From the NCBI GenBank assembly GCA_051453625.1, contig JBOZIK010000001.1, positions 241,599,223-241,663,222 of the forward strand: a stretch of DNA of 64,000 nt, given 5' to 3'. The notes below the pieces were generated by a model. It had not been told where the DNA came from, ran no database searches, and was given only the letters and a program-made list of their open reading frames with translations. Shown here piece after piece: positions 1 to 13,927 of this stretch. The position numbers and the translations under genes are program-made. Within the stretch, counting starts at the first letter, position 1, and the number at the start of each line of letters is the position of its first letter. Source of the stretch: Welwitschia mirabilis (taxonomy: Eukaryota; Gnetophyta; Gnetopsida; Welwitschiales).

Positions 1-410
1 TCCAGGGAGTAATAGAAAAATATGTATTACCATGTTTTAATTATAAATTACTATGTATGATACATTTAAATGTTATGGTGATTACCACCAAAGCATGATA
101 TTAGAGTAATAACGTTATATTATAGTTTTATCTGAATTGTTATATTAGTTATACCATTTTTGTTGATGAACAATCATAGATGTAGAATAATAAATTATAA
201 ATTTTATATAAATACAGTTACAATAACATTACTTTAGTAATATTTTATTATGATTGACAAAAAATCATTGTACTAGAAGACTATATATGTGGTAGTTATG
301 TTATTAATCATAGTAATAAATCCTACATTTTTTTTAAAAAAATTATAGTGTAAGTATAATGTTATTTAAATTTATTTTTTTAATGTAGCATATTAATATA
401 AAAATCCTAT
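1..410. other. AT-rich stretch with ACCATAGTAAT-like words
   Basis: No gene is visible. The stretch repeats short words related to accatagtaat and attaccac on both strands (for example near 28, 80 and 305-320). Similar words crowd the subterminal region of the CACTA-like end at 59,020-59,721, so this could be the edge of a related DNA transposon whose body lies outside the window. That link rests on short motifs only. Confidence 0.2.
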
Positions 411-416
411 TTTTCT

Positions 417-500
417 TAACTGGTTACCTCAATGGTAAAGATTAGATGCCTTGAACTTGGGGATCTTGGATTTAAATATCCATGGTGATGGGAGAGCATA
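417..500 (+). mobile_element. Probable tRNA-derived SINE head
   Basis: The segment contains a pol III-like pair of internal promoter boxes. TACCTCAATGG at 425-435 resembles a tRNA A box (TRGCTCAGTGG), and GGATTTAAATATCC at 468-481 resembles a B box (GGTTCGAATCC) after mainly C-to-T and G-to-A changes. Spacing of roughly 33 bases and the phrase ggatcttgg just before the B box are typical of plant tRNA-derived SINEs. It is not a functional tRNA because no acceptor stem or cloverleaf can be drawn. The 3' boundary and target-site duplication were not identified. Confidence 0.45.
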
Positions 501-589
501 ATTTAAATTTTTAAATCCTACATTAATGAGGAAGCATAAATGAAGTTTGCATAGGTTCAAGTATCATTGAACATTTGTGTGGCATAGAC

Positions 590-785
590 CAAAGAATAGC
601 CAATTCCACTCAAAATTATCAAGAAATGTTTCATTTATTACAACTAGTATCGTGGGACTATTAGTTTAATGGAGTTATAAAAATAAATAAAGAAAAACAA
701 AGAATAGCTAATTCTACTCAAAATTATCAAAGAATGTCTTATTTATTGTAGCCAATGCCATGAGCCTATTAGCTTAAGTGAGGGA
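590..785. repeat. Two-copy tandem duplication, about 108-bp unit
   Basis: The phrase caaagaatagc-aattc-actcaaaattatcaa recurs at about 590 and again at about 698, and similarity continues for roughly 85 bases, ending in variants of cctattagcttaa. The copies differ at several positions, so the duplication is old. No coding content. Confidence 0.5.
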
Positions 786-3700
786 GGAAAAATAGTAAAG
801 CATAGAATGCATATCTATAGAAGCACCAATAAGACACCTTAGAAGAACTTACAGCTAAGTCTTTAGGCATCATCATACTATACTGAAGGAATCCACCCTA
901 AGAGATTAATAGATTAACAGAAATAAATAATTAATCACAATATTAAACTATAGTTGTTCTACAAGTTATAGCTTTATTAAAACCTAGATTTTAGAATTAC
1001 TTGTTTGTGTTTTTAGAAAAAAATTAACCATCAAGAGTGTATAAAAGGACTATACAATTAAAGATTTTTTACATAAGTTTGAATTCTAGAAATATATCAT
1101 TTTAACTTGCATTTCTTAATCCATTGAAAACTCAAAATTTCTCTTTTTAATTTGTAACTTTTTGGAAGGATGTAGACTTTAGTACCTTTGTTTCATAGAG
1201 TAAAGGCATTTTTTTAAAAATATCTTCATTCTCAATTTTTATATTTAAGAAGAGTACATAAATATAGATTTTATTTTGGAACTTTAAATTACATGATTAA
1301 TCTACATATGAGTTTTGATTTAGATTAGAACTACTAGAGGTGTTCGTATTCATAAAAGAACATAAAAACATAGTTTATATTAAACAATGCTTTTTAAACT
1401 ATTTATACTATCTCTTATTGAATTAGTATATGTTGAAAGAATTCAATTTCTATGCAATTTTCTTTTTTATCATTTTGATCTTATTATGGCTAATTTGATT
1501 AGATGTGATTATAATATGTTGTGGCTTGTTTGTAAACTTTTAGTAATATGTTTGGAATTATCTCTAGTTTTAGTAATATGAAAGGGATAGTGGTAGTTAG
1601 CTAACTAATTATGAATTATCTTATCATATCATCGGAAGCTTCAAATGTGAACCTTAGGTCATAAAAGTCAAGATTGAAATATTATCTCTCTTTAATCACT
1701 TTCTCAACTATTAAATAATACTTAAAGAATTTCATCATGAAAAAGAAAAAGTTGGAAAGAAATAAGTAATAATCAATAGAAAACCTATAAGAAGAAGAAT
1801 GGACAACTACTATTCTATACTCTTGATAGTCTATCACCCTATTGGTCACATGTTGTCTATAGTTATGATGTGAATAAAGCCATGAGTGGATCTCTTAAGG
1901 ATGCATATCACAAAAAGAAGGAATCACTAAACTATCAGAATAGGATGCATTGAACCAATTGGTAAACTTGTATTTCTAATAACTTTCTAATCAATAGTTT
2001 GTAAATGGAATTAGATGAAAACAAAAAGGCAATAACAAGTTTCGAGTAGCACTATAGCATAATTTACCTTTGTATGCAGTAAGAAAAAAAAAGGTAAACT
2101 ACTAAAATAATTCATCAAAACAAGAAGAAATCAATAGTATGAAAGAAATTATCTTATGTGACTTAGAAAGCATAATAGTAAGGAAAACTTAAGGGGATCA
2201 TCTATTATAGAATCAAACTAAGATTATCCAAAGATTAAAAATCAAAGCTTTAAAACATTTAGAATGATGAATTTAAGCAAAGTATATTATAATTAATTGG
2301 CTTTAAGCTTTTTTAATTTAATTTATCTTTATTCCACTCATAAACCCCTCTTTTTAATGTAATAAGGGGTATTTATGTTGTTTCATGAAGAAATTTTAGG
2401 TAATATGATGAAGGATTCCATATAGAAAAGATAGAAATTCAATTACAAAGTTATGAACCTTTGTATTTGCATTAATTTTGGTATGAATTCTTTATTTTTT
2501 ATATAATTTGATCTTGTTACATGACTTATCACCTATACAATAGTCATGAAATAGATCTGTTGATCCTTATTATATAATCATTGCTACTTATTATAATACC
2601 TACTATCATGTAGTATGTAAACTATCTTGCTTAAAATAACTTATTGCTATCCCATTGTAATGCAATAGCATAGTTATCTTACTTCTTATCGATCGATAAT
2701 AGATTGTGAATGATATTATCTTTAGTATTTATTCTTTAGTGATAAACCTATCATGATGTTACCATCGAGTAATAGATTGGGATCTTAGTTTTCATGTACT
2801 TCTGTTCGTCCTTACCTCCTAATAATTTAAACATGTTTTCACCATTTTATTTTCTAGTGATAAATATTTATACTAAATTTTATTGAATTGTACTAGTTTG
2901 TTATCCTTCTATTGTGTTGTGATGATCTTTATCACTAATTAGTTTACTTTGTGATACTTATGCATGCTCATTACAATTGTAAGATTTATTCATAGATCCA
3001 TCATATACTAATGGACCTAGTAATAAGAAAAATTATCTTATTTCTAATATATTTTATCATTTTAGTGCATAATGCTTGTTACATCATAAATTCCATAAAT
3101 TTAATCCATTTTATAATGAATTTTAGTATAAATTATAGTGAAATATGCAAAAATTTACATTATGAGAAATGTATTTTTACAAGTTAACATAACTACCTTT
3201 TTAATTAAGGATGGTCTCTTTGTCACAAATTAAATTTTACACAAAAATAAAAGATACAAAGATATGGTTTTAAATAAAAAGATGTTTCTTTATTAATTTC
3301 AAAAAGTAAAGTACATTAGGAAGTATAATCTAAAGTTTTGTATCCTATGATTCACTTCTTCAACAAGATGAGAAGGACTAGTAGCTTTATTAACTTCAAG
3401 ACCTAAGTGCATCTTTATCTCACTCACATCCACTATTAGGTTTGTGAGGTGTGTATATTTCATTTAGACCTGATTCTAAAGTTGCTGGATTTGTCCCTAA
3501 AGTGTGTCACAACATTCTATCAAAAATTTCATTAGGGAAACATTTACTTGAGTGCCTCATGAATGCTTTAGAGATAGTGCCTCTCCTATCTAACTCAAGT
3601 GAATTTTAGGAATCTCTTTAGCGGTTAGAATAACCATGTGTACAAGACCTTTTTTAATAGGTATAAAAATGCTTTGTATTCTTAAAGTAGCATTTTCTAG

Positions 3701-4500
3701 GGAAAAAAGCTATTACAACTAATTGCTAAAAGGCATATTTTAGAAATTTCAATATGTAATTGGCCAAATTATGAGTTCAAAATTTATAAGAATAATAATC
3801 AACAAGGCATGAAAAGTCATCAAATTTAAAACATGAGTAGTGGACTAAATATTTAATGCTATTAATCTAAAAACTACTTGATGTAGTGGAGCTAGTGTTT
3901 TAATGGAGGGCACTTTTTCAAAGGGTAAAGTGGCCTCATATAAATTTATTTGTCCTATAGCCAATGCCTTGAAAAATTCAATTTTCTATTCCTAACTATT
4001 ATGGTATGTATAGGTCCTTTCATTGAGAATATTAAATCTTTTATGCAAAAACTTCTCAATAATTTCAATGTCTACTAATCCTACCTTGGATCTGATGATG
4101 ATTTCTTATGCTAGGTCATTGGAACTCTAGCTATGGTAGCAATTATTATATCACACATTTTATAAACCTTATTTACTTAGATATTAATCTTTTAATCATA
4201 TGATGAATCTCTTCTTTAAATACTTTGTTAAAATAAGATGATATTTAAATCAACCTTATTTTGTAATTTTTATAATTTACCATGAAAATTATAATAATTA
4301 TATTTGAAGGTTTCTATGAGAAAAGCTATCTAAATATTTAAAAATTAAATACGCCCACTATGTAAGGAATTAAAATCACATGATAAAACTAAAAAATTAA
4401 AAATTTCAAGAGGACACAATAATATATTTTACATGTTATTTACTCATTTAAATTATTGGTAAATATGATAGGTGTACTATATTATGAGTAGATATTTTCT
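786..4500. other. No recognisable gene
   Basis: The region is AT-rich with stops in all frames and only very short open frames. The minus strand of about 3,330-3,620 keeps a somewhat protein-like composition without a family I can name. Around 2,540-2,960 there are repeated words of the type ctatcatg/catgatag, reminiscent of DNA-transposon subterminal repeats. Nothing is firm enough to annotate. Confidence 0.4.
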
Positions 4501-4559
4501 CTCTTATGTTATGAGATTAATAAATTTTATGCATTATCAAATATAGGAGCATGTAAACA

Positions 4560-5224
4560 GGTACATGCACTCTTACTTAGAATCAAGAATCATAAATGAG
4601 TAGATTCATTCTAACATGAATTTTAACTTCTTGAGATGTATAAGGGCACTTAGTTTATAACATACTTATTATTGTATTCATTAAAATTGAAGAGTTTTTC
4701 TCATTATGCCATATCATAATTTTGAGATTTGTATATTTATTCTTTTGATGCATGTCTTAAATGAATTAAACTTGCTTATGAGCCTATGAAGGATTAAGAA
4801 TGAACTAGCATGAAGAAATAATGCATGTAATTAATCTTGCTAATGAAAGAAATAAGATTACTCATTCTACTTAGGTGCATGAGTCATAATAAGATCTCTT
4901 TTTATATTCTAATGTCACTTATTATCCATCACACTTATTAATTCTAAATCATGTGATCTTGAGTTATGTGTCTTTGTTTATCTATATATAGAGATTCTTA
5001 TTCTCTTGTAAAGAGAAGATACTTTTCATTTTTTCATATAAGTGAATTTCTTTCCTTTCTCTCTCTCTTTCTTTCATTATATTGCTTGTGGAACATGAAG
5101 CTTAGAAGCTTGGAGCTAAGGAACTCTTAATCTTGGATCTTTGGTAATTTTTAACTATCAAAGACTTATTAATCTTTCTAAGTAAGCTCTTTACTTATAT
5201 AATTCATATGATATCTTTTAGTAT
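4560..5224 (+). promoter_or_regulatory. Possible LTR-like promoter segment
   Basis: A TATA-like tctatatatagag lies at 4981-4993. It is followed 40-100 bases later by a pyrimidine-rich tract (about 5035-5080) and an ordered non-coding segment that runs into an assembly gap. This arrangement is common in plant LTR U3/R regions. No partner LTR, TG/CA ends or primer binding site were found, so the call is weak. Confidence 0.2.
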
Positions 5225-5292
5225 NNNNNNNNNNNNNNNNNNNNNNNNNNNNNNNNNNNNNNNNNNNNNNNNNNNNNNNNNNNNNNNNNNNN
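5225..5292. other. Assembly gap (68 N)
   Basis: Unsequenced bases. The 5225-5292 gap separates the LTR-like segment on the left from unrecognised AT-rich DNA on the right; any open frame drawn across it is meaningless. Confidence 0.99.
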
Positions 5293-8200
5293 CTCCCATT
5301 GAATCTCACTAAGATGTGGAAAGATATGAGGGGTCTCTTATGCTTGGTGATTAAGGTTACTAATGGATGTTTATGACCAAGTAACCACTTCAAGGATTTA
5401 CTATATACTTGGATATTTATGTTTATTTTATATTAACATAAATAATAATATAATTTTTATTTATTATGCATTAGGTCTATCTTATTAAAGGCAAAGTTTG
5501 ATCCTTAAAAAAAATCTCTTTTAGGCTAGTACTCCTTCATGGTAATCCTAAGGATTAATGTATATGCTTTTGTGAATTAATTTAGTTTTTCTATATAAAT
5601 TAATTTGTATTAATAGTATTTAGCAAAGTTATACTATATTTTGTCTGGTGTATTTATTATTTACTAATTCAAATTATTATATAATTAGTTATTGAACCTC
5701 TACTATATTTTATATAGCAAAAGTCAAATTTCCAAAATACCTGCATAGAATAAAAACATCATAGCTTATTAATTAGTAGGTATAAATTAGTGAATTTTTC
5801 GTATAATTCTAGGATTTTGTTATTAATGTGAAAATATAAAAATAGTAAATTTTTTAATGGGAAATAACTTTTAAAAAATTATTTGTTAAAATACATTATG
5901 ACATAAATGCAAAACATAGTAAGAAATTAGTTTATGTTTTTATAATTATTAATTCAGATATCTAAAAATTTCAGCATTATAGGTTCTAGGAAATTAAATA
6001 ATCTTTTCAAAACATCTTGAATCATTTAAAAACGTGAAGTATTTTAAATGTTATGATCATTTTATTGTAGGGTGGTAGAATTATAATTTTAAAAAATTTG
6101 ATAGTTTTTAACCTTAAAAGCTTATCTTAGAAATAATATTTTTAAAATTCCAAGATAGTTTAAGTTAGATTATAAGGATCCTACTATGAGTCTATTTTAT
6201 GAAAATCTATTGTAATTTCTTTTTTCCCTCCATGTTTAATCAATGGTTAATTTTTGACTATTATGTCTCCTTAAAGTTTAAAACTATTATAGCTATTTTT
6301 AAATCATAAAAAAATTATTACATAAATATCTATAGGGAATTTGAGCATATAAGATATGTTTCTATCAATATNNNNNNNNNNNNNTACTTAGAAATAATAT
6401 TTTATTTGTCAAAATACCTCTTTTAACTTTTTCCTTTATCTTACTTTGAATGTGTATGCTTGTAAGTGTTTTCACCTTAGTACTTTAAGTAACATAAATA
6501 GTTTTTGATTTAACACTTATTTTTTAAATTATAATATAGCCATATGACATCTTGGATAGAGATTTATATTTTAACAACCATTTTTAAACTATACTTTTTT
6601 TATTTATCTTTCTTACATAATGGATATTATCATATGAGCATGGAAGAATGTTTCTAAGATTGACATAGCTCTAGGTATGGATTAGTTTTTTTAAGTACAT
6701 TGTTAAGATGTGATTTGATAAAGTTGAATATTATTATTATTATTGAAAGGAAGAAAAGAAAAGGATATTTCCTTTATTTAGATAGAAAAAAAGAATATTT
6801 TCTTTATTTAGAATTTCATTATTATAATCTTGAATATAGAGATGTTCTCGTATGATTATTTTCTCTTTTATGATTGTTTCTACAAAATGAACCTAATAAT
6901 GATTATAATTATTATAACTAGGTAAATAATCCATTAAATATCCACATTAGCTAGAATTGTGTACATGTATTTGTGTGGTGTATTTGTTGAATAGGACTAA
7001 ATCAAGATAATCCTAATAATGTTCATCTTCATACTTGGATTTCAAGATCAAGGTGGGCTACATTGCATTTTTTAATAATACCCTTATAGAAGTGGATGGG
7101 ATCAACACTCTTCTACCCTACCCATGTATGAACTTACTTCAACTTAATATCTCAATTCCTTAGCATCAATGGATCATGTTGCATCATCTTGAGATGTTTC
7201 AAGGAAGTGGGGATCATTTTTAAGCATGCATCTACCTCAGATAGTACTTGTTACCTAAGATTATATTGGGTAAAGTGTAAGCCTATGTAGTTGAGCTCAA
7301 CCATGTTTGTATAGTTTATAACCTAAAGTAAAACCAACTCATGTTTGGAGGATGGCCGAATATCTAATTGGAATACATTAATGGGAGTTATAACCTCTTA
7401 TTATGATAGTTAAGTATTATTTTTAAAATTATCCATGTATGTTTATAACAAGTTTACATCTCCTCAACTATTTATAAGATATCTTTTATGTGATAAAAAA
7501 CTTTAAAAAAATAGAGGACACTAACTTATGATATAACTATTGCTTGTAAATCAAAATAACCTAGGAATTCATTATAGATAAATATATAATAACAATATGA
7601 TTTCTTTTTCTTGAAATATAAAAATACTAGTAAAGGAATACTTAAAATTTAATCCTAGGTTCTATTGTATCTATTACATAATAATATTAAAGAGTGAAAG
7701 AAGAGAAAAGAAGAAAAAGAAAAAAAAAAAAGTGCTTAATTAGAGTAAAAAACATAGGGCATTACACATGTGTACAATGGAAAGTCATTATTTAGTAAAA
7801 TTTTCTAATCTAAGTGAGGTAGAATTCCCTATGGGAAAGGTGTGTACAACAAACTAGGCTATGGTGGATTAAAATTTGAATGCTATAAAGTTGTATAGTC
7901 TCTAACCACATATTATAATCTCTGTTAGAGATGATGACAAATTTCTAGAACCTCTTCCTTTTATCTTTTACTTTTTATGATAGGATACTTCATTGTGTAG
8001 TCTATTTTTTAGTATTAGAAGCTAGCAATTATTATTGAGCTTAGGGAGGCTCACTAGTGATGATACGTTGAGTCAAAGTTCTGAGACTATAGGTGGGTTG
8101 CTTTGCTTGAGAGGATGAAAAATTGTAAGTAAACCATTCTATTCTAATAAAATTTCAAGAAAATATTAAAAAATGTGGAGAAATTAAAAGGAAATAAGGA

Positions 8201-8936
8201 AAAATGCACTAGATTTATTTGGTGACTATTCTTCTACTGAATTAGGATTTAAATAAAATTGGATCTAGGCTAAAATTAGAGGGATGTAATAAGAATGATA
8301 AATGGTTGAAAAAATGCCTTCAAAACCTTGATTTAGACATTTCTAAAAATAGAAATAAAAAATTTTAGTAGAAATGTAGATTAGGCACTTACCCGCATGA
8401 TAGAGAGTCTTATAATGTTGATTTATAGGTGAGATAGGGAGATTTGATAAGGAATCATATTTTTATCAAGGATTATCAAAAGTTCATGTTACAAAGTAAG
8501 GATAAAAGTTTATTTTGATGAATCCTTTTTACAATTTTTTTTAATATTATATTTTTTTTAATCCTAACTTAACTATCATAGCATGATGGACTTAGGATAA
8601 ATCTTTTTAGTAATATTGCTTTAGCCATCATAGAAAGATATACTTATGATAGTTGGATGAGTGCAAATTCTTTAGTTGTTGTAGCACGATGACCTACAAT
8701 AGTAATCTATTTATTAGCTAAGCCTTATCATAGTTGGTAGTAGTGAGTGATGGCTTGTGACAAAAAGCATAAGTTTGTCAGTTTAGTTACATAGTAATAT
8801 GCTAGTAATAACCATTTAGTAATGGATTGTGATGAGCTCATTTTATTATTTTTTCTCATCAATTATTCTCTTATATGATTAATTCTTTATCATAGAACTA
8901 TTGGTCTATGATATCATTATGATAAGCTTTGGTCCA
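5293..8936. other. No recognisable gene
   Basis: AT-rich DNA with dense stops. It contains a short TTA/ATT microsatellite near 6,727-6,745 and a purine-rich run near 7,700-7,730. A 13-N gap sits at 6372-6384. The stretch 8,560-8,840 repeats words such as catagcatgatgg and tatcatagt, possibly the subterminal region of a DNA transposon, but no ends were found. Confidence 0.4.
6372..6384. other. Assembly gap (13 N)
   Basis: Short unsequenced run inside unannotated AT-rich DNA. No duplicated flanks were noticed. Confidence 0.99.
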
Positions 8937-8959
8937 TTTTTTTTTTTTTTTTTTTTTTT
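8937..8959. repeat. Poly-T tract, 23 bases
   Basis: An uninterrupted run of T. On the minus strand it would be a poly-A tail, so it could mark the 3' end of a retroposed sequence lying to the right and read leftwards. No such sequence is recognisable next to it. Confidence 0.9.
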
Positions 8960-11040
8960 GGGAATGTTATCATAGTACTATCACTAGGCAATAGGCATGT
9001 GAAAGCTCTATTTTATGTTTTTTTTTTTTAGGTGGATTCTCCCTTCCTATTTTATGAAATCACATTCAACCTATGTACAAGGTTACAAAGGTTGGTGCTA
9101 CTTAGTTTTTATGAACTTTATCGATTTTATTTCTTAAATCTAAGCAAATACTAGTTTGCATGGTATCTAAGTTGATGATGTGGACACTTTTTTCATGAGG
9201 ATTCATATCTTTAAAGGTGTACCTTTAAGGAAGAGTTTACTCATATATATGCTTTAGCACACTAAAGTCTACATTCATAGCTCCACTTAAATCCCTAAGG
9301 AGGTATCTCTAGTATCGGCTAATGCTAGCTAGGATGTTGATTTTTTCTTTCCTTAACATAAATATTAGGAGAACTAACATTGTATCATCATGTAAGTTAA
9401 GGATATGAGTAACCATCAGAAGCACATGTGCTAGTACTCTTGTGAGCAAAAAGTCCTAGCAAAAAGATTTTATGGTGCATGTGATTATTGCTAAGTATGC
9501 TTGGTTGCTTTACATTTACTCCCTATCAATAAATAAAATATAGAGGACTTATTGAACTATTTATAATTTATTAAAATTAACTCTTTTTATTTGAATAGAT
9601 ACATTTTCTTCTAGATTTTGGGTTTAAAACTTATGTTTATCACATAAGGAGGAGTTGTTCTTCTCCTGAGGGTTATCTAGAATCAAACACACAATCAAAG
9701 TATGTGGCTAGGATCTAGTTTCTTAAATAAGAAGAGGAAGTTTTCATCTTGAAAATTTATGAAAACTTATCCTAGAATAGAATTAAATCTTATATATCCA
9801 TTTTCAAGGATCTTTCAATTTCATAGTAATTGGTTAATTATAACTATTAGAAAGAATAACTAGTATGGGTTACGATCCTTAGTGAATTCCTAAGGGAGGG
9901 AATGGTAAATTGATAGAAAATGTTAATCAAAATTATGTGGTAAAACTACTAAACTATCTAGTAATTTTCTATTTACTATTAAGATGACTAGTATGTAAAG
10001 AATTAACAAGAAACCAATAAACATATATCATTACTCAACAGTGTAATGATTCTAGTAAGTTACTATCCTAATGCTAACCATCTCAACTTCATGTAAACAT
10101 CCTTAGTCACTAGACAAAATGAAGAATCAACATACTATTCTATAGGAATAATAGAATAACTAGGTCATTTCCTCCTTACATATACACCTTGGCGGCCCTG
10201 ATAGATATCAAATTATGATTAAATTTTTTATAGTTTGGCTTATGAGATTGAACTTTAAAGTTTAATGTATAACACTATAGTATTAGACTTAAAAAATATG
10301 AAAAGGCTCATGGATAGAAAGGAATGATAGACTATGTCATAGGAGGAATTTATTCTTTATTTCTAAGTAGTAAGCCATAATGAGAGAAGCGCAACCACTA
10401 TTAGAGGGGTAAGAACCTACATGGTATACCTAGATTATGGCTAATTATCCCCCTAGTGGAATTCTCATAGCTATTATATTACACTATTAAAAGCACTATT
10501 GATGGTATTTGACTCAGCACACTTGCAACAAAACATGTGCAAAGTTATTATTATACTTTTATTTATTTCTTATTTTTCTGCTATTACTGCTTCTTTTTTT
10601 TTGAATTTTCTTATACAACATTAGTCTATGAAGATTAAAGAAAATGATGATGAATGACTAATGGTTGGAGTTATACTCAAGGATATGATCTTTTTAACAT
10701 GAGAGTTGTATTTAAAAGAGTAATACATTACTTTATAAATAAAAACATTTTTATGATTCTTAGGTGATCCTAACACATATTAAACATTCCAATGCAAATA
10801 AGAGATAATAGGGTAGCTTTCCTAGATGGAAGTGAAAAAATTAAATAAGAGGATAAATGTTAAGATCATAGGGATTAGTTTATTAGATAATAGTCAAGTT
10901 TAGATGATGAACAGCATTACAAATGGTGGTTTTACTACCTACTAGATGGTTGTTTAAGTATAAAACATAAGGGTTTTGGTTTTTTATCATGATGTAACTT
11001 TATACATTAATTATTTACTATGAACTATTTATTCTTTTAA
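8960..11040. other. No recognisable gene
   Basis: AT-rich with stops in all frames. The left (3') LTR expected for the minus-strand gypsy element at 11-16 kb should lie in this interval. I could not define it, because no second copy occurs on the right side of that element. Confidence 0.35.
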
Positions 11041-11057
11041 ATATCTTGATTCATATA

Positions 11058-12002
11058 TCACCATTCCCATTGGCTTTTACTACTTCAAAGGGCCCTTCCC
11101 ATTTGATAAGTGATTTTCCACAAAACTTGTATAATCTCATATTATAGAGCAAAATCTTGTCTCTTGAGTTAGATGTTTTTCTTTTAATTCTTATATGATG
11201 ATGATACTTCACCTGTTTCTTTAGGATTCATTGTTTATTTATTACATTAAATCATATTTCATCTATTCCTAGTTGGAGTAGTCTTTTTATAATGTTTTTA
11301 TCATTATTGAAATTCAATTTTTAAAGTAGCTTCTAAGATTTGTATTAGATTTTAACAACTAGTAGGCATTGTTTCCCATAAACTAACAAGTATCCGATTA
11401 TTCTAGGAAATTCCTCCATGTAATCCTATAAGCCCATAATGCATCATTTAGTTTTTTATATCAATCCTTATTAGAGTTTATAGTTTTAACCCAAATCTTC
11501 TTGATTTATCAGTTAATGTTATCTACCTATTCATTGGTTTGAGAATGGTATGTGAAAGCCATCTTTTGTATAATCCCTATTGATTTCATTAACCTTTTTA
11601 TGTTTTGATTGATAAAATGTATTTCTTAATTACTAATAAGTGCCCTTAGATGCTCAAATCATTGTAAGACTTATTCCTTAATGAAATCAACTGCTATTTT
11701 GTACATTATTTGTCTTTGTTACTTTGGATTCTACCTATTTAATTCCATAATTAACATAGATAATTACGTATTGGTATCCATTTGATTCTAGGAATGGTTT
11801 CATAAAATTAATCCTTCATACATTAAATTATTCACATTCTAAAATATAGTTTCATTGGAATTTTATTCTTTTTTCTTAAACCTTAAATTTTCTGACAATG
11901 ATTACATTTGAAAATATAGCCTTAAGAGTCTTAAAATAAAGTAGATTAGTAAAACTTATTTTGCAAGATCTTGTAAGATGTCTTATCCTTATTAAAGTAA
12001 CC
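11058..12002 (-). pseudogene. Gypsy integrase relic
   Basis: Integrase would insert the cDNA of the element into chromosomes. On the minus strand the N-terminal zinc-finger region is at about 11,891-12,002 (GYFNKDKTSYKILQ, then CNHCQ). The catalytic core lies at about 11,520-11,850, and the conserved LNDALWAYR block at 11,400-11,460. The C-terminal GKSLIKWEGPFEVV block is at about 11,070-11,130. The residues in place of the catalytic acids appear changed (VNY for VDY, LISN for IISD), though frame breaks make that alignment approximate. Stops occur throughout, so it is inactive. Confidence 0.8.
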
Positions 12003-12479
12003 TTCATAGCTACTGTTATGATACATTTGTAGGATTCTTTATTATTCCCATTCTAGAATACAACTTTGGATTATTTTATATTTTTCCATTTGATATAGAA
12101 ATGGGTTTTATCAAATACAATTTTTAAATTTCTTCATGAATAATTTTTAATCCTTGTTAGATCAATTTCATGGGACTTGAAGGGCATAGAGATAATTAGT
12201 TATATCAACATACCATAGGTTTTAATGCTAAGGATTAGCATTTACAATTAACAATTTTTTATCTAGAAATTTATTGTTAAAGATGTCTTGCATTTGATTT
12301 GATGGAGGTAGTTCTAAGCATGAGAGATGTTTTGTTACTACATTCTCTCTTCCTTATTTATCTCTAATGTCTAAGTTAAATTTTTACATGAGTAAATACC
12401 AATGCATAATTTATACATTATTAATCTATTTTATTATTAGGAACTTGATGATTATATGGTTGATATAAATTTCTATCTT

Positions 12480-13590
12480 AATTTCAATGAGATAATGTTA
12501 GAATTATCTAGTGGGGCAATGATGACTAATAGTTCCTTTTTAGTAGGTGCGTAATTACATTGGGTTATATTAAGGGCTTTTAATATGTAGTAGATAATGT
12601 GAGGTTTATGATGAATGTACTATCTAAAGACTACACTAATGTTAGTAATATTTGCATCACACATTAAGTCAAATGAGTATAACCAATTTGGCATACTAAG
12701 GATAGAGACAATGATAAGTTTTTCTTTTAAGAGTTGAAAGGCTTACTCATATGGTTCACTTCAAACAAAGTTCTTATCTTTTTCTAGCAATTCATATAAA
12801 GGCTTGATGATCCTACAAAAATCCTTAATAAATTATTAACAATATTGCACATGTCCTAATAATCCTCTTAACATTTATAACTTAGTTAGGATAGACAAGG
12901 TAGTAATAACTTGAATATTCTTGGAATCCATTATTATGCCATTTTATGAGATAATGTGTCATAATAAAATCATATTTGTAACAATAAAGTGGCTATTTTT
13001 CTAACTTAATTTTAAGTCTTTTTTAGTACAATACAATAGGACTTTAAAGAGATATTTAAAGACCTGGTTAAAGAAATCAACATATATTAAGAAAACATCC
13101 ATGAAAATTTCAACAAATTCTTGTAACATATTTAAAAAGATTAACATCATGACTCTTTACAAAGTGACAAGGGTATTACACAATATAAAATATGTTTTTT
13201 AGTAAGTCAAGGTGTTAAATGTAAAGTCAAGGTATTTTTATGTTGCTCTTCAGAAACTATAATACCTGGTTGTATTTAATAAACCCATCTAAAAAGAAAT
13301 AATATACTTGATCTAATAGTTTTTTTAATATTTTGGTTTATATAAGGATGGGAAAGTGGTTCTTTTTAGTATGTTCATTTAATTTCCTAAAGTCAATACA
13401 AACTCTCCACTTGTCCTTTTTCTTTGGTACCACCATAATGGGACTTACCCATTCATTATCTAATATTAAATAAATAATTCCTTCCTTCAATAACTTATTT
13501 ACTTCTTCCTTGACCATCTTTCATAGTGTAGGGTTTAAATATCGAGGAGGTTTTCTAGGTAATTTTATGTTATTTTCTAAGTAGATTTTG
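12480..13590 (-). pseudogene. Gypsy reverse transcriptase / RNase H relic
   Basis: The enzyme would copy element RNA into DNA. The RT start is clear at 13,373-13,563: NKLLKEGIIY, then WVSPIMVVPKKK and WRVCIDFRKLN. The polymerase motif, normally F/Y-M-D-D, reads FMDVF at 13,091-13,105, so the second catalytic aspartate is lost. The thumb and RNase H follow (AFQLLKEKL, then LMCDAN near 12,650, where CDAS is usual). Several stops and shifts break the frame. Family assignment is firm; activity is excluded. Confidence 0.85.
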
Positions 13591-13927
13591 TACATAAAAA
13601 GAGTAGGTGAAATTCCTTTTTGTAAATCTTTATATGATGACTTGGTAAAAATTCCTTTGTTCTATTTTAGAATTTACATTAACCACATTTCTTACTTAGG
13701 TTTTAGTTTAACACTAATAATTAAGTCTTTAGTTTTCTCTTTATCAAGAAAGACATATTTTAGTATGGAGGTCAATTCCTTAAGCTTTATGATTTCATCC
13801 TTTTAATTTCTTAGCTATCTAAAGACCAAAAAATAAGTTTATTTAATTGTTATAGCAATAGGTAATCGATCATCTGACTCAAGGAGATTTTTGTGCTCAT
13901 TTTTCATTACTAATTAAAAAGAATCTT

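Noticed and set aside
421-495. Functional tRNA gene
   Set aside because: Box-like motifs exist but no acceptor or anticodon stem can be formed; better explained as a SINE head.
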